A DNA stretch of 64,000 nt from Thermosulfurimonas marina (GTDB lineage: Bacteria; Desulfobacterota; Thermodesulfobacteria; Thermodesulfobacteriales; Thermodesulfobacteriaceae): assembly GCF_012317585.1 (NCBI RefSeq), contig NZ_CP042909.1, forward strand, positions 558,001-622,000, given 5' to 3'. The notes under the pieces were generated by a model. The model was not told the DNA's origin. It saw nothing but the letters and a program-made list of their open reading frames with translations, and did not search any database. This document shows positions 46,782 to 58,855 of this stretch, one piece after another; position 1 is the first letter of the stretch, and every line of letters begins with the position of its first letter. The translations under genes were made by a program, and so were the position numbers.

Positions 46782-48176
46782 TTACTTTCCTATACAAAAA
46801 CTGGAGAAGATTCTATCTAAGAGATCTTCGGTGGTCACCTCCCCGGTGATCTCCGAAAGGGCTGAAAGGGCCTCTCGCAGTTCCACGGCCAGAAGTTCCG
46901 GAAGGGGCGCGGGTTGATCAAGAAGCCTCAGAGCCCTTTCCAGGGCCTTTTTCGCCCGTTCGAGGGCGGCCTTTTGACGTAGATTGGGGGCGATTTCCGG
47001 GGGCTCGGCCGGACCGTGACCTACCGCCACTTCGAAGATCCTCCGGGAAAGTTCCTCAAGTCCCCGGCCCTCCTTGGCGGAGATGAAGACCGGGGTTTGG
47101 TGGAACTGGCGGCGCCAGAGGGAGAGATTTTCCGCCGGAGCGATATCGATCTTGTTTACCGCTACCACGTGCGGCCGGGAGCGTACCTCTTCGTAAAGAC
47201 GCTGGTCTTCTTCGGTCGGGCTCTGGCTTCCGTCCACCAGAAAGACCACCACGTCTGCGGCGGCCAGTTTCTCCCGGGCCTTGCGCACCCCGATGGACTC
47301 CACCTCGTCGGCGGCCTCCCGGAGCCCCGCCGTATCGATGAGCCGCACCGGAAGTCCGGCAATCTGGGCCGTCTCCTCGATCACGTCCCTGGTGGTCCCG
47401 GGGACAGGGGTCACGATGGCCCGTTCTTCTCGCAGGAGGGCGTTAAGGAGGCTGGATTTGCCCACATTGGGCCGCCCGGCCAGCACTACGGCGATTCCCT
47501 CTCGGAAGACCCGCCCCTCTTCGGCCGAGGCTAGGAGACGCCGGATCTCCGGAAGGACTTCCTCGGAGAGCCTACGGCGCATTTCTTCCGGGGAGAGGAT
47601 CTCCACGTCTTCTTCCGGAAAGTCAACAGCCACCTCGGTAACCGCTAAGAGATCCAGGATCCGGTCCCGCAGGGCCTGGATGCGTTCCGAAAGCCCTCCG
47701 GAAAGGTGTCTTAAGGCCAGGCGCAGGGCCTGATCGGAGCGAGCATGGATGATCTCTTCTACGGCCTCGGCCTGGGCCAGGTCGAGGCGGCCGTTGAGGA
47801 AGGCCCGCCGGGTGAACTCTCCGGGTTCGGCCGGCCGGGCCCCGGCCCGCAACACCAACTCCAGGATGCGGGTGAGGACCCGGTAGCCGGAATGGGCGTA
47901 AATCTCGAGCACATCCTCCCGGGTGTAGCTGCGGGGGGCCCGCATAAGGGCCACCAGGACTTCGTCCACCGGCTCCCCGCTTTCAGGGTCCACGATATGT
48001 CCGTAGTAAAGCCGGTGGGATTCAAAGTGTTCCCGGGGCCGGGCCGGGCGAAAGACCCGGCGGAGGATGCCTTCGGCCTCCGGCCCGCTGATCTTGATGA
48101 CTCCGATGGCCCCCGGCCCCGGGGGAGTAGCGATGGCCGCAATGGTGTCCTCGGTCCGGAGGTGGGCCGGGATCAT
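46782..48176 (-). CDS. mnmE: tRNA modification GTPase MnmE
   Basis: 464 residues. With MnmG it makes the wobble-U34 aminomethyl modifications. N-terminal folate-binding domain (DTIAAIATPPGPGAIGVIKI in parts), helical domain, and an inserted G domain with GRPNVGKSSLLN, DTAGLRE and NKID; the C-terminus has the catalytic cysteine motif CIGK. Its start overlaps jag by four bases. Standard gene order of the rpmH cluster. Confidence 0.97.
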   Translation of the reverse strand: MIPAHLRTEDTIAAIATPPGPGAIGVIKISGPEAEGILRRVFRPARPREHFESHRLYYGHIVDPESGEPVDEVLVALMRAPRSYTREDVLEIYAHSGYRVLTRILELVLRAGARPAEPGEFTRRAFLNGRLDLAQAEAVEEIIHARSDQALRLALRHLSGGLSERIQALRDRILDLLAVTEVAVDFPEEDVEILSPEEMRRRLSEEVLPEIRRLLASAEEGRVFREGIAVVLAGRPNVGKSSLLNALLREERAIVTPVPGTTRDVIEETAQIAGLPVRLIDTAGLREAADEVESIGVRKAREKLAAADVVVFLVDGSQSPTEEDQRLYEEVRSRPHVVAVNKIDIAPAENLSLWRRQFHQTPVFISAKEGRGLEELSRRIFEVAVGHGPAEPPEIAPNLRQKAALERAKKALERALRLLDQPAPLPELLAVELREALSALSEITGEVTTEDLLDRIFSSFCIGK

Positions 48177-48814
48177 TTGCGGCGAGCGGGATGGATCACC
48201 ACATGCCGGCGCTCCCCCTGCCCGGCACTACGGGTTTCCACGTCCTTGCGCCCCCTGAGGGCCATGTGCACCAGACGGCGTTCCCGGGCGCTCATCGGGG
48301 GAAGACTTACCGGTTTGCCCGTCTTTTTAGCCTTTTCGGCGGCCTTAAGGGCCATCTCCCGGATCTCTTTTTCCTTTTCCTCCCGAAAACCGTTGACATC
48401 TATGACAATCTTGGGGCCGATCCCCAGGCGCCGGGCTACCACTTTGTTTACCAGAAATTCCAAGGCCTCCAGGGCCAGACCCCCGTTTTGGGTAAAGATT
48501 TCCCGATCCTCTCCGGTGAGATTGATGACCACGTGATCCTCGGCCAGTTCGGCCTGGGGCTCGAGCTTCAACTCTCCGGAAAGGAAAAGTTCCTTGAGAA
48601 ACATTACGGCCCGGTTAGCCCGTTCGGAGAGGATCTTTTCCGGCTTAAGGCGGGCCTTGATCTTGGCCTTCTTGGCCCCCAGGCCGAAGAGCCCGCTTGA
48701 GCCGTGTTCTAAGATTTCGATTTCCAGATCCTCCGGAAGACAGCCCATCACCCGGCAGGCCTCCTCGATGGCCTGATCTACGGTCTTGGCCTCAAAAATG
48801 CGTTCTTCGGTCAT
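48173..48814 (-). CDS. jag: Jag / KhpB-like RNA-binding protein
   Basis: 213 residues. Jag-N domain (FEAKTVDQAIEEACRVMG in part), a KH-like domain around 75-145 (LEFLVNKVVARRLG), and an R3H domain near the end (MSARERRLVHMALRGRKDVETRS in parts). KhpB-type proteins bind RNA and influence cell division or envelope. It follows yidC by six bases, as in many genomes. The C-terminal tail is basic. Confidence 0.94.
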   Translation of the reverse strand: MTEERIFEAKTVDQAIEEACRVMGCLPEDLEIEILEHGSSGLFGLGAKKAKIKARLKPEKILSERANRAVMFLKELFLSGELKLEPQAELAEDHVVINLTGEDREIFTQNGGLALEALEFLVNKVVARRLGIGPKIVIDVNGFREEKEKEIREMALKAAEKAKKTGKPVSLPPMSARERRLVHMALRGRKDVETRSAGQGERRHVVIHPARRK

Positions 48815-48820
48815 CGCTCC

Positions 48821-50464
48821 TCACCTCGCGTGAAGTTTATTGATCATTACCTGCTGGACAATGGAAAGCAGGTTGTTGGTCAGCCAGTAGAGCACCAGGC
48901 CCGAAGGAAAGTTTACAAAGAGCACGGTAAAGAAGACCGGCATAATAAGCATAAGGCGGGCCTGGGTAGGATCAAGAGAGGTGGGAGAGAGTTTTTGCTG
49001 CACATACATGGAGATTCCCATAAGGATGGTGAGCACCGGAAGGCCGTGAAGGTAGGGGATGTCGAAGCCCACCGGCAAACGATCCGGGGCGGAAAGGTCG
49101 TCGATCCAGGCCCAAAAGGGGGCATGACGGAGTTCGATGGCCTGAAGGAGCACCTTGTAAAGGGCGAAAAAGACCGGGATCTGGATGAGCATGGGGAGAC
49201 AGCCGGAGAAGGGATTGATCTTATAGGTCCGGTAGACCTGCATGAGTTCCTGCTGGAGGCGTTGCGGATCATCTTGGTATTTTTCCCGCAGGCGCTGGAT
49301 GATGGGCTGGATTTCCTGCATCTTTTTCATGCTTTTGTAACTCAGATGATTGAGGGGCCAGAAGATAATGCGCACCAAGAAAGTGAGGAGAATGATGGCC
49401 AGCCCGTAATTGCCTACGTAACGATGAAAGAATTTAAGGCACCAGAGGAGGGGCTTGGCCACTGGGTCGAAAAAGCCGAAGTGCAGGGCCTTCGGCAGCC
49501 CCCGCCCCACGGCTTTGAGGTCTTCCATGCGCTTGGGCCCGAAATAGGCCGCCAGACGAAAGGTCTTGGAGGCCCCAGGGGAAAGCGTGAACTCCGGGGA
49601 CCAGAGGATGACCTCGTCTGTATCCCTTTCAAGACGCCGAAAAGTAAGACGCCAGGGACCTTTACGATCTTCCGGAAGGAGGGCCAGGATAAAGTAGGCA
49701 TCCTCGTAAGCCACCCAGGAGACCGGCCCGGCATACTCTCGAAAACTTCCGGGCTTTTTAAGTTTGATCTCTTCGAGCTTCTTTCCGTCCATGTAGGCCG
49801 GGCCTTTAAAGACATAGCGGGTGGACCGGGAAAAGGGGGCCCCCACGATCCGAAAAAGGAGCCGGTCCTGGACCGGCTTTTCCCCGGGGTTGGTTACTTT
49901 TACCTCCAGGTGAAAAAGGTAGCTCTTGGCCGAAAAGCTGAAGACCCTTTCCAGGGAAAGGGGAGAGGTTCCTTGAGGCCGAAAGAGGATTTTTCCCCTC
50001 TCGGCATCGGTTAGTCGGAGGGCCCGGGGTTCGCCTTTTACGGGACGGACAGCAAGCTCCGGATGCCCTGCAGGATAGACCTCAATGGGTAAGCCCTGTT
50101 TGGGGGCGGAGACCAACTCTACCAGGGGAGCTTTCGGGCCCTTGTCCTCTCGGTAATTTTTGAGCCTGAAGCTCAAGAAGCGGCCGCCGGCTTCGGTCAT
50201 CTGGGCGGAAAAGAGCTCGGTCTCCACGGGAAGGACCTCCACCCGCAAAAGAGAAGGACTCGGAGAGGACCTCCTTTCCTTGAGAGGAAGAGGGGTTTCA
50301 GGCCGAGCCTCTTTTCTGGCGGGCGAAGAGGCCTGCGGACGGCTCTTGGGAGAGGTAGAGGGGGCGTAACGTTTGGCATACCAGGTATTGAAGGCCAAAA
50401 GAATTAAAAGCGAGGCCACTACAGCCAGCAGGGCCCGCATCTCCATATCTGAGTCCTTTTTCAT
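48821..50464 (-). CDS. yidC: Membrane protein insertase YidC
   Basis: 547 residues. An N-terminal signal-anchor helix (about 9-26), a Pro/Ser-rich linker, a large periplasmic beta domain (about 70-330) as in Gram-negative YidC, and the C-terminal insertase core with about five helices, including the conserved positively charged loop region ([20 protein letters not shown] in parts) and [19 protein letters not shown] (in parts). This architecture supports a diderm cell. Start overlaps yidD by four bases. Confidence 0.97.
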   Translation of the reverse strand: MKKDSDMEMRALLAVVASLLILLAFNTWYAKRYAPSTSPKSRPQASSPARKEARPETPLPLKERRSSPSPSLLRVEVLPVETELFSAQMTEAGGRFLSFRLKNYREDKGPKAPLVELVSAPKQGLPIEVYPAGHPELAVRPVKGEPRALRLTDAERGKILFRPQGTSPLSLERVFSFSAKSYLFHLEVKVTNPGEKPVQDRLLFRIVGAPFSRSTRYVFKGPAYMDGKKLEEIKLKKPGSFREYAGPVSWVAYEDAYFILALLPEDRKGPWRLTFRRLERDTDEVILWSPEFTLSPGASKTFRLAAYFGPKRMEDLKAVGRGLPKALHFGFFDPVAKPLLWCLKFFHRYVGNYGLAIILLTFLVRIIFWPLNHLSYKSMKKMQEIQPIIQRLREKYQDDPQRLQQELMQVYRTYKINPFSGCLPMLIQIPVFFALYKVLLQAIELRHAPFWAWIDDLSAPDRLPVGFDIPYLHGLPVLTILMGISMYVQQKLSPTSLDPTQARLMLIMPVFFTVLFVNFPSGLVLYWLTNNLLSIVQQVMINKLHAR

Positions 50465-50691
50465 ACCGTTCGTCCTCCTTCAGGAACGGGATCGTAGCCC
50501 CCGGGATGCCAGGGGTGACAGCGCAGGATTCTTCTGAGGGCCAGCCATCCTCCCCGGAAAAGCCCGTGACGCCGCAGGGCTTCTTCGGCGTAGCGGCTGC
50601 AAGAGGGATAAAAACGGCAGTTTCCGGGAAGCCAGGGAGAAAGCAACCAACGATAAAGCCGGATGAGGGCCGTTATCGCCTGGGTGAGCAT
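50461..50691 (-). CDS. yidD: Membrane protein insertion efficiency factor YidD
   Basis: 76 residues. The signature is complete: [20 protein letters not shown] then [10 protein letters not shown] and [18 protein letters not shown]. An amphipathic helix binds the inner membrane and helps YidC-dependent insertion. It overlaps rnpA by 19 bases and yidC by four. Confidence 0.95.
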   Translation of the reverse strand: MLTQAITALIRLYRWLLSPWLPGNCRFYPSCSRYAEEALRRHGLFRGGWLALRRILRCHPWHPGGYDPVPEGGRTV

Positions 50692-51023
50692 TTCTGAAAG
50701 GCCTCCGCAAGGTCCCGGGCCAGCTCCTGCGGCGAAAGCCGGACCACCTCGGGCCGGGGGATGAAAATAAAATCACATCCCGGGGGAAAGATCTCTTTGT
50801 TCCGGCGAAAGGTCTCTCGTAGCAGGCGTTTTATGCGGTTGCGCACCACGGCCTTGCCCACCCTTTTGGAGACCGCAAATCCGATGCGGCGCCGACCGCA
50901 GGCATTCGGGGCATAGACCACACGGAGATAGGGAAGATCGAGCCTTCGCCCCTCCCGGAAGACCCTTTCGAAGTCTCGCTTGCGGGAGAGACGTTCGGCC
51001 CGGGAAAGCCCCTCACGCTTCAA
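50673..51023 (-). CDS. rnpA: Ribonuclease P protein component
   Basis: 116 residues. Basic protein cofactor of RNase P. Signature near the centre: [20 protein letters not shown] followed by [10 protein letters not shown]. It starts two bases after the rpmH stop region and overlaps yidD. Normal length. Confidence 0.95.
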   Translation of the reverse strand: MKREGLSRAERLSRKRDFERVFREGRRLDLPYLRVVYAPNACGRRRIGFAVSKRVGKAVVRNRIKRLLRETFRRNKEIFPPGCDFIFIPRPEVVRLSPQELARDLAEAFQKCSPRR

Positions 51024-51025
51024 AC

Positions 51026-51163
51026 CTAAACCGTAAGACGCCAGCGGCCCTTACGCCGCCGATTGCGCAGGATTCTCCGCCCGGAGCGGGTGCTCATCCG
51101 CGCCCGGAAACCGTGACACCGCTTGCGCTTTATCCGGCTCGGTTGATAGGTCCTTTTAGGCAT
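51026..51163 (-). CDS. rpmH: 50S ribosomal protein L34
   Basis: 45 residues read from the minus strand: [20 protein letters not shown], then [11 protein letters not shown] and [11 protein letters not shown]. Very basic, matches L34 along its length (the usual HGFRxRM is present with Cys-His before it). First gene of the rpmH-rnpA-yidD-yidC-jag-mnmE order. SD GGAGG stands upstream. No dnaA lies beyond it. Confidence 0.96.
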   Translation of the reverse strand: MPKRTYQPSRIKRKRCHGFRARMSTRSGRRILRNRRRKGRWRLTV

Positions 51164-51214
51164 TTCCAGCCTCCGCCCTTAAATTTTCCACCGGATGGAC
51201 TAAAATGTTTGGCC

Positions 51215-51245
51215 TAAATAAAACCGGAGGCCCGGGGACTGTCAA
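51215..51245 (-). promoter_or_regulatory. Candidate promoter of the rpmH cluster
   Basis: TTGACA (51245-51240) then, after 19 bases, TATTTA (51220-51215) on the minus strand; the -35 is perfect but spacing and -10 are weak. It overlaps the trpC start codon on the other strand. Confidence 0.35.
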
Positions 51246-52036
51246 TGGGAGGAAACTTTCTGGAAAGGATTCTGGAAAAGAAACGGCAAGAGGTGGAGGC
51301 CCGGAGAAGGCGGGGACTCTTTTTTCGTCCCTTCTGGGAGGCTCCTCGCCGGGACCTGGCCCGGGTCCTGGAAAGGGCCCGCCCGGCCATTATAGCCGAG
51401 ATCAAAAGGGCCTCCCCCTCCAAGGGCCTTCTGGCCCCGGAGTTCGATCCGCTGCGTCTGGCCCGGGCCTACCAGAGAGGTGGGGCCGCGGCCCTTTCCG
51501 TGATTACCGATGAGCCCTTCTTTCAGGGTTCCCTAGAATATTTGGCCGCGGTGAGGGCCGAGGTGGACCTCCCTCTCCTGCGCAAGGACTTTATCCTGGA
51601 TCCGGTACAAATCGAAGAAGCCCGGGCCTTCGGGGCCGACGCCGTGCTTCTCATTGTGTCCGCCCTTACGGTGGAGGACCTGCGCGAACTTCTGGCCTAT
51701 GCGCGACGTCTTTCGCTTTCGGCCTTAGTAGAGGTCCACGATGAGGAGGAGTTGGAGACCGCCCTTTGGGCCGGGGCCCAAGTTATAGGGATCAATAACC
51801 GGAATTTACGGACCTTTGAGGTCTCGGTGGAAACCACCCTGAGGCTCCTTCCCCGGATTCCCCCCGGACGGGTGGTGGTCTCTGAAAGCGGACTTTCGCA
51901 TCCGGAGACCCTCGAGCCTCTGGCCCGGGCCGGGGTGGCCGCCTTTCTTATCGGGGAGGCCCTGGTTACGGCCCCGGACCCGGAGGCCCGTCTTAAGGCT
52001 TTCACCGAACACCTTGCCGGGCTCAAGGGCTCGTAG
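51245..52036 (+). CDS. trpC: Indole-3-glycerol phosphate synthase
   Basis: 263 residues. Tryptophan pathway ring closure. TIM barrel with the early catalytic motif [28 protein letters not shown], and [14 protein letters not shown], then VSESGL, all standard TrpC. The ATG at 51245 has only a distant GGAGG; homology starts within a few residues of it. It stands alone from other trp genes and is followed by hisI after 23 bases. Confidence 0.96.
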   Translation: MGGNFLERILEKKRQEVEARRRRGLFFRPFWEAPRRDLARVLERARPAIIAEIKRASPSKGLLAPEFDPLRLARAYQRGGAAALSVITDEPFFQGSLEYLAAVRAEVDLPLLRKDFILDPVQIEEARAFGADAVLLIVSALTVEDLRELLAYARRLSLSALVEVHDEEELETALWAGAQVIGINNRNLRTFEVSVETTLRLLPRIPPGRVVVSESGLSHPETLEPLARAGVAAFLIGEALVTAPDPEARLKAFTEHLAGLKGS

Positions 52037-52059
52037 TAAAAACCCGGAAGGAGGCCAAA

Positions 52060-52452
52060 ATGGCGCAGGTGACCCCGGACTTTTCGAAAATGGGCGGCCT
52101 GGTGCCGGCTATCGTTCAGGATGCCGAAAGCGGGGAGGTCCTCATGCTGGCCTATATGAACGAGGAGGCCTGGCGGAAGACGCTGGAGACCGGAAAGGCC
52201 CATTTTTACAGCCGCAGCCGGGGCCAGATCTGGCTCAAGGGGGAGACTTCCGGACACATTCAGGAGGTGCGGGAGGTGCTCCTGGATTGCGATGCGGATG
52301 CCGTGCTTCTAAAAGTGAAACAACACGGGGGGGCCGCCTGTCACACCGGCTACCGTTCCTGCTTTTTCAGGCGTCTCCGGGAGGGCCAAGTGGAGATCGT
52401 AGGGGAGAAGATTTTCGATCCGGAGGAGGTCTATGGGCGAAAGGGTGCTTAA
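52060..52452 (+). CDS. hisI: Phosphoribosyl-AMP cyclohydrolase
   Basis: 130 residues. Third step of histidine synthesis. Motifs [36 protein letters not shown] (metal site follows in DCDADAVLL) and HTGYRSCF with the zinc cysteines. No HisE domain is fused, so phosphoribosyl-ATP pyrophosphatase must be elsewhere. It overlaps hisG by 20 bases. Confidence 0.96.
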   Translation: MAQVTPDFSKMGGLVPAIVQDAESGEVLMLAYMNEEAWRKTLETGKAHFYSRSRGQIWLKGETSGHIQEVREVLLDCDADAVLLKVKQHGGAACHTGYRSCFFRRLREGQVEIVGEKIFDPEEVYGRKGA

Positions 52453-53311
52453 GTTCGGTATCCCCAAAGGAAGCCTGGAGAAGGCCACGATCGAACTCCT
52501 GGAGAAATCCGGCTGGAGGGTAAAGGTCCATCACCGGAGTTATTTTCCCGAAATTGATGATCCAGAGATCTCCTGCGCCATCTGTCGGGCCCAGGAGATG
52601 AGCCGCTACGTGGAGGCCGGGGTGCTCGATGCCGGGATCACCGGCAAGGACTGGATCCTGGAAAATGATTCTAAAGTGGTCCCGGTGGCGGATCTGGTCT
52701 ACTCCAAGGTGAGCAAGCGGCCGGCCCGGTGGGTGCTGGCCGTGCCTGCGGACTCGGAGATCCGCACCCTGGAGGACCTGCGGGGCAAAAAGATCGCCAC
52801 CGAACTGGTGAATTTCACCCGGCGTTATTTCGCCGAGCGGGGCATCGAGGTAAAGGTGGAGTTTTCCTGGGGGGCTACGGAGGCCAAGGTGGTCCAGGGT
52901 CTGGCCGACGCCATCGTGGAGGTCACCGAGACCGGCTCCACCATTCGGGCCCACGGGCTGAAGATCATCCACGAACTCCTGGTCACCCATCCGCAACTCA
53001 TCGCCAATGAGGCCGCCTGGCAGGATCCCTGGAAGCGCAAGAAGATCGAGCAGCTGGCCCTCCTCTTGCAGGGAGCCCTCCGGGCGGATCGTCTGGTAGG
53101 CCTTAAGATGAACGTCTCCGAGGAGAATCTCGAGAAGGTGGTCAAACTCCTTCCCAGTCTTACCGCCCCCACCATCGCCCGGCTTTATCAGGAGGGCTGG
53201 TACGCGGTGGAGACGGTGGTCTCCGAGGAGGTGGTGCGGGAGCTGGTCCCCCGCCTTATAGAGGCCGGAGCTCAGGGGATCATCGAATACGCCCTCAACA
53301 AAGTGATCTAA
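52433..53311 (+). CDS. hisG: ATP phosphoribosyltransferase (long form)
   Basis: 292 residues. Committed step of histidine synthesis. N-terminal [18 protein letters not shown], the PRPP-loop-containing [18 protein letters not shown], and a C-terminal ACT-like regulatory domain (about 215-292, [18 protein letters not shown]) that marks the self-sufficient long form, so no HisZ is needed and histidine feedback is expected. The ATG at 52433 lies inside hisI; a GTG four codons on is an alternative. Confidence 0.96.
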   Translation: MGERVLKFGIPKGSLEKATIELLEKSGWRVKVHHRSYFPEIDDPEISCAICRAQEMSRYVEAGVLDAGITGKDWILENDSKVVPVADLVYSKVSKRPARWVLAVPADSEIRTLEDLRGKKIATELVNFTRRYFAERGIEVKVEFSWGATEAKVVQGLADAIVEVTETGSTIRAHGLKIIHELLVTHPQLIANEAAWQDPWKRKKIEQLALLLQGALRADRLVGLKMNVSEENLEKVVKLLPSLTAPTIARLYQEGWYAVETVVSEEVVRELVPRLIEAGAQGIIEYALNKVI

Positions 53312-53350
53312 AAATGCTATAAAGATAAAAAACACCAAAGAGGGGGGCTT

Positions 53351-54127
53351 ATGAGAAAATTGGTCTTTTTCTTGAGCATCGTTTTCCTCCTTTCCGCTTG
53401 CGGGCCCCAAGCTACCTACCGCAAGCAGGCCTCGGGCATGCACAAGGAGTTGGCCTATGTCTATCTCAAGGACGGGCGTTATCCGGAGGCCTTGAGAGAG
53501 GCCCTTTTGGCCAAAGAAGAGTTGCCCAAAGATCCGGAGGTCTATAATATTCTGGGCCTGATTTATATGGGGCGAGGAGATCATGAGAAGGCCCGGGCCC
53601 AGTTCCAGCAGGCCCTTCTCCTCGATCCCCAGTATTCTGAGGCCCTAAACAATCTGGGGGCCTTAGCCCTCCTTGAGGGCCACTACGATACCGCCATCGA
53701 CTACTTTGAAAAGGCCCTGGCCAATCCCCTCTATACCAAGCCCTTTATGGCCCTGACTAACCTGGGTTGGGCCTATCACAAAAAGGGCGACGATGAAAAG
53801 GCCCTGGCCTCTCTGGAAAAGGCCCTCAAGCTCAACCCTCGCTACGCCAAGGCCTACTATTACGCCGGGCTCATAGCCTTTGAGAAGGGGCGCTGGGAAG
53901 AGGCCCAGCTCAACTTCCGCCGGGCCGTGCGCTTCGACCACAGCGACATGGCTGCCCGCTACTGGCTGGGGGAGGCCTGCTTCCGCCTGGGGGAACTGGA
54001 TAAGGCCCGGAGGATCTGGAAATCTATCACCGAGCTGGCCCCCGAAAGTGAATGGGCCTTGAAGGCCGAAGATCGGCTTCTCCTTCTCGAGAATCTCTCC
54101 TCCGGGGAGGACTCTAGCGGCACATAG
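53351..54127 (+). CDS. TPR lipoprotein, PilF/PilW-like
   Basis: 258 residues. Lipoprotein signal MRKLVFFLSIVFLLSACG with lipobox LSAC. Five or so TPR units follow from about residue 33 (PEALREALLAKEELPKDPEV, EKARAQFQQALLLDPQYSEA, DTAIDYFEKALANPLY, EKALASLEKALKLNPRYAKA). The pattern fits outer-membrane pilotins of type IV pilus secretins. No pilus genes adjoin it, so a general TPR lipoprotein is also possible. Its 3' end overlaps leuA on the other strand by 14 bases. Confidence 0.8.
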   Translation: MRKLVFFLSIVFLLSACGPQATYRKQASGMHKELAYVYLKDGRYPEALREALLAKEELPKDPEVYNILGLIYMGRGDHEKARAQFQQALLLDPQYSEALNNLGALALLEGHYDTAIDYFEKALANPLYTKPFMALTNLGWAYHKKGDDEKALASLEKALKLNPRYAKAYYYAGLIAFEKGRWEEAQLNFRRAVRFDHSDMAARYWLGEACFRLGELDKARRIWKSITELAPESEWALKAEDRLLLLENLSSGEDSSGT

Positions 54128-55793
54128 GCTGGGGTTCGGCCCTTGGGCCCTCGGCCTCGGCCTCCCGGGCCAGACGCTCCCGCAGGGTCTCACCGGCCTC
54201 TCGGGAGGCCTCCAGGCGGTTGAGGGCGTTGAGGAGGGCCTTGATCCCCGCGGCCACGATGTCCCCATCCCGGCCGAGGCCGGCGGTGCGCCTGCCGGAG
54301 GCATCCTCCAGGATGACTCCACAGACTCCTTCGGCCTCGGTCCCCTTACCCAGGGCGTCGATATGAAAGTCTACCAGGCGAAGCCTCTCCCCTTCCCCCT
54401 CCTCTCCGAAACGATAACCCAGAGCCCGGGCCACGGCCTTAAAGGCTGCGTCCACCGAACCCACGCCCACGGCCACAGCCACCCTCTTTCCGGTCTTTCG
54501 GTCTTCTACTTCCACTTGGGCAATAGGGCTAAGGGAAGTCCCGTAAAGGCTCGAGACCTGAGCGGAGATCACTCGATAGCGGTAGTTTTCGGAGAGATAC
54601 TCGTCATAGAGGATGCCCTCTAAATATTCGTCAGGGATGCGGCGCAGGACGTCCTTGATCTCGGTGCGGAAGCGTTCAAAGACCCGGGAAAGGGCCTCGC
54701 GGGAGAGCTTCCAGCCCAGGGAACGCAATTTATAGTCTACGGCATGGCGTCCGGAATGTTTGCCCAGGACAATGGCACTTCCGCTCCAGCCCACGGACTC
54801 CCGGTCCATGATTTCGTAGGTGAGACGATGGGCGATGACCCCGTGCTGATGGATGCCCGATTCGTGGGCAAAGGCGTTGGCCCCCACAATGGCCTTGTTG
54901 GGTTGAACGAACATCCCGGTAAGGCGCGAGACCAGTTGGCTGGTGGGCACGATCTTTCGGGTATCTATGCCGGTCTCCAGGGCCGTGCCCAGGGCCTTCT
55001 GAAAATAGTCCCCCCGGGTGCGGAGGATCATGACGATCTCTTCCATGGCCGCGTTTCCGGCCCGCTCTCCGATGCCGTTTATCGTGCACTCCACCTGACG
55101 GGCCCCGGCCAAAAGGGCGGCTACGCTGTTGGCCACCGCCAGTCCTAGATCATTGTGACAATGCACCGAAAGACGGAGTTCTCCTTTATCCAGGGCCTCT
55201 CCAAAGCCGGCCTGGCGAAGCCTTTCCACCAGAAAGACTATGAGGTCGTAATATTCCTGAGGGACGGTATAGCCCACGGTATCCGGAATGTTGATCACCC
55301 GGGCCCCGGCCTGGGCTACAGCCACTACGACCTCGGCCAGGTATTCCCGGTCGCTTCGGGTGGCGTCCTCGGCGGAAAATTCCACATTGGGGGTAAATTT
55401 TCGGGCCCATCTTACGGCCTCTTGGGCCAGCTGCAGGACCTCCTCCCGGCTCTTGCGCAACTTGTACTGGAGATGGATATCCGAGGTGGCAATAAAGGTG
55501 TGTATCCGGGGATTTTCCGCCTCTTTTAAGGCCTCCCAAGCGGTCTCGATATCCTTGGGGTTGGCCCGGGCTAGGGCCGCAATCTCCACCCCCCGAAGCT
55601 CTCGGGCCAGGGTCTGGACCGCCTGGAAATCTCCAGGGGAAGCCACGGGAAAACCGGCCTCGATCACGTCCACCCCCAGGTCTACCAGGGCCCGGCCAAT
55701 TTCGATCTTCTCTTCCATGGAAAGAGAGACCCCGGGGGACTGCTCTCCGTCCCGCAGGGTGGTATCGAAGATGTAAACCCGGTTAATCATCAA
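54114..55793 (-). CDS. leuA: 2-isopropylmalate synthase
   Basis: 559 residues, longer than the usual 500-520. Acetyl-CoA plus 2-oxoisovalerate to isopropylmalate. Catalytic domain with FDTTLRDGEQSPGVSLS, SVHCHNDLGLAVANS (metal histidines) and NGIGERAGNAAMEEI; C-terminal leucine-feedback domain (about 390-510). A charged tail (REAGETLRERLAREAEAEG) is extra and may be poorly conserved. Divergent from ilvC with overlapping promoters. Confidence 0.95.
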   Translation of the reverse strand: MMINRVYIFDTTLRDGEQSPGVSLSMEEKIEIGRALVDLGVDVIEAGFPVASPGDFQAVQTLARELRGVEIAALARANPKDIETAWEALKEAENPRIHTFIATSDIHLQYKLRKSREEVLQLAQEAVRWARKFTPNVEFSAEDATRSDREYLAEVVVAVAQAGARVINIPDTVGYTVPQEYYDLIVFLVERLRQAGFGEALDKGELRLSVHCHNDLGLAVANSVAALLAGARQVECTINGIGERAGNAAMEEIVMILRTRGDYFQKALGTALETGIDTRKIVPTSQLVSRLTGMFVQPNKAIVGANAFAHESGIHQHGVIAHRLTYEIMDRESVGWSGSAIVLGKHSGRHAVDYKLRSLGWKLSREALSRVFERFRTEIKDVLRRIPDEYLEGILYDEYLSENYRYRVISAQVSSLYGTSLSPIAQVEVEDRKTGKRVAVAVGVGSVDAAFKAVARALGYRFGEEGEGERLRLVDFHIDALGKGTEAEGVCGVILEDASGRRTAGLGRDGDIVAAGIKALLNALNRLEASREAGETLRERLAREAEAEGPRAEPQPMCR

Positions 55794-55832
55794 AGGGCCT
55801 CCTTTAAAAACTGAAAAAGATTTTAATGCCCG

Positions 55833-57059
<1,227 letters not shown>

Positions 57060-57552
57060 TTTTCTTCGACTCCCGCCTTCCTTGCCAAATGTTCTACCCT
57101 TTCATGATCCAAGGAGGGATCCCGCAGAAGAATTTCTAGATCCGTCTGATCCTTAAAGCTTCGATAGTGGGCCAACTTTAAAACCAGAATGTCTTCTTTA
57201 CGGGCTACCTTAACCTTTTGACCAAAGACCTCCAGAACCAAAGCCTCTTGGAGGATGTCCTTTTCCCACGGATATTTGGCTTCTACCAGATCTACAGGGA
57301 CTAAATCTTTTTTTTCCCAGAAGCGCAAGAGTTTTTTCCCTTCGGGAAGCTCTACCACCGCGATCTCAAAATTAAGAGAGGCTAAAAGTCTTCTGAGACC
57401 TTCGAAATCTTTGAAAGATACCAGAAAGTCCAGATCGATGGTGGGGAGGATTTCCACCTGGGCCGCTAAGGCCAATTTTCCGATGAGCGCCCAATCTTCC
57501 ACCAGATGGGAAGAGGATTCAAAGAGATCCAGGGTTTTCAAAAAGGTTTTGG

Positions 57553-58845
57553 TTAAGATTGGGCTACCTCCCGCAAGGCCTCCTGCGCGGCTTCAAGGGT
57601 TTCTTCAATCTCGGTCTCGGTGTGGGCCAGGGAGACGAAGGCCGCCTCGAACTGGGAGGGAGCCAGATAGACTCCCCGGCGGGCCATGGCCCGCCAGAAA
57701 GCCCCGTAACGGGCCGTATCCGAGGCTGCGGCCTCGGCGAAGTTGGTCACCCGGCCCTCCCGGAAAAAGAGGGTCATCATGGAGCCCACCCGATTCCCCG
57801 TGGTCGGGAGCCCGGCTTTGCGGGCCGCCTCCGAAAGGCCCTCAAAGAGTCGCGCTGAAAGCTCCTCCAGGCGTTCGTAAGTTCCGGGACGGCGAAGAAG
57901 GCGCAGGGTGGCCAGACCTGCGGCTACTGCCAGGGGATTTCCCGAAAGGGTTCCGGCTTGATAGACCGGACCTTCCGGGGCGATGTAGTCCATGATTTCC
58001 GCCTTGCCCCCGTAGGCCCCTACGGGAAGCCCTCCGCCGATGATCTTTCCCAGACAGGTAAGATCCGGCTCGATCCCGTAAAGGGCCTGGGCCCCTCCCA
58101 GCCCCACCCGAAAACCGGTGATGACTTCATCAAAGATGAGAAGGGACCCGTGCTTCCGGGTGATCTCTCGCAGGCCCTCCAGGAAACCGGGCTCCGGTGG
58201 CACCACCCCCATGTTCCCGGCGATGGGCTCCACAATCACCGCGGCGATCTCCTGACCTACGGCCTCAAAGCACTCCCGCACCGCGGAAAGGTCGTTATAA
58301 GGGAGGCTTATGGTGTTGGCCACGATCTCTTCCGGCACCCCGGGGCTTCCAGGGATTCCCAGGGTGGCCACTCCGGAGCCGGCCTTCACCAGGAAGGAAT
58401 CCGCATGGCCGTGGTAGCAACCGTCGAACTTTACGATCTTCTTGCGTCCGGTATAGCCCCGGGCCAGGCGGATGGCGCTCATGGTGGCCTCGGTCCCGGA
58501 GTTGACCAGACGGACCTTCTCGATGGAGGGCACACATTCGCAGATGAGCCGGGCCAGCTCCACCTCGGCCCAGGTAGGGGCCCCGAAGCTCGTCCCCCCT
58601 TCGGCCGCGGCCTTCACCGCGGCCACCACCTCGGGATGGGCATGCCCCAGGATGAGAGGCCCCCAGGAGGCCACATAGTCGATATACCGGCGCCCATCCA
58701 CATCATAGAGGAAGGGGCCTTTGCCTCGTTCAAAGAAGATGGGCTCGGCCCCTACGCTCTTGCAGGCCCGCACCGGGCTATTCACCCCTCCGGGGATGAC
58801 CTTCACCGCCTCGGCAAAATAGGCTCTGGATTTCGTTCCCGCCAT
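57553..58845 (-). CDS. hemL: Glutamate-1-semialdehyde 2,1-aminomutase
   Basis: 430 residues with ATG 58845 behind SD GGAGG; a longer upstream frame overlaps the previous gene and is rejected. PLP enzyme that makes 5-aminolevulinate. Motifs [44 protein letters not shown] and the PLP-lysine in [16 protein letters not shown]. Together with the siroheme decarboxylase gene ten bases upstream it makes a small tetrapyrrole group. Confidence 0.97.
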   Translation of the reverse strand: MAGTKSRAYFAEAVKVIPGGVNSPVRACKSVGAEPIFFERGKGPFLYDVDGRRYIDYVASWGPLILGHAHPEVVAAVKAAAEGGTSFGAPTWAEVELARLICECVPSIEKVRLVNSGTEATMSAIRLARGYTGRKKIVKFDGCYHGHADSFLVKAGSGVATLGIPGSPGVPEEIVANTISLPYNDLSAVRECFEAVGQEIAAVIVEPIAGNMGVVPPEPGFLEGLREITRKHGSLLIFDEVITGFRVGLGGAQALYGIEPDLTCLGKIIGGGLPVGAYGGKAEIMDYIAPEGPVYQAGTLSGNPLAVAAGLATLRLLRRPGTYERLEELSARLFEGLSEAARKAGLPTTGNRVGSMMTLFFREGRVTNFAEAAASDTARYGAFWRAMARRGVYLAPSQFEAAFVSLAHTETEIEETLEAAQEALREVAQS

Positions 58846-58855
58846 TTTTACCTCC

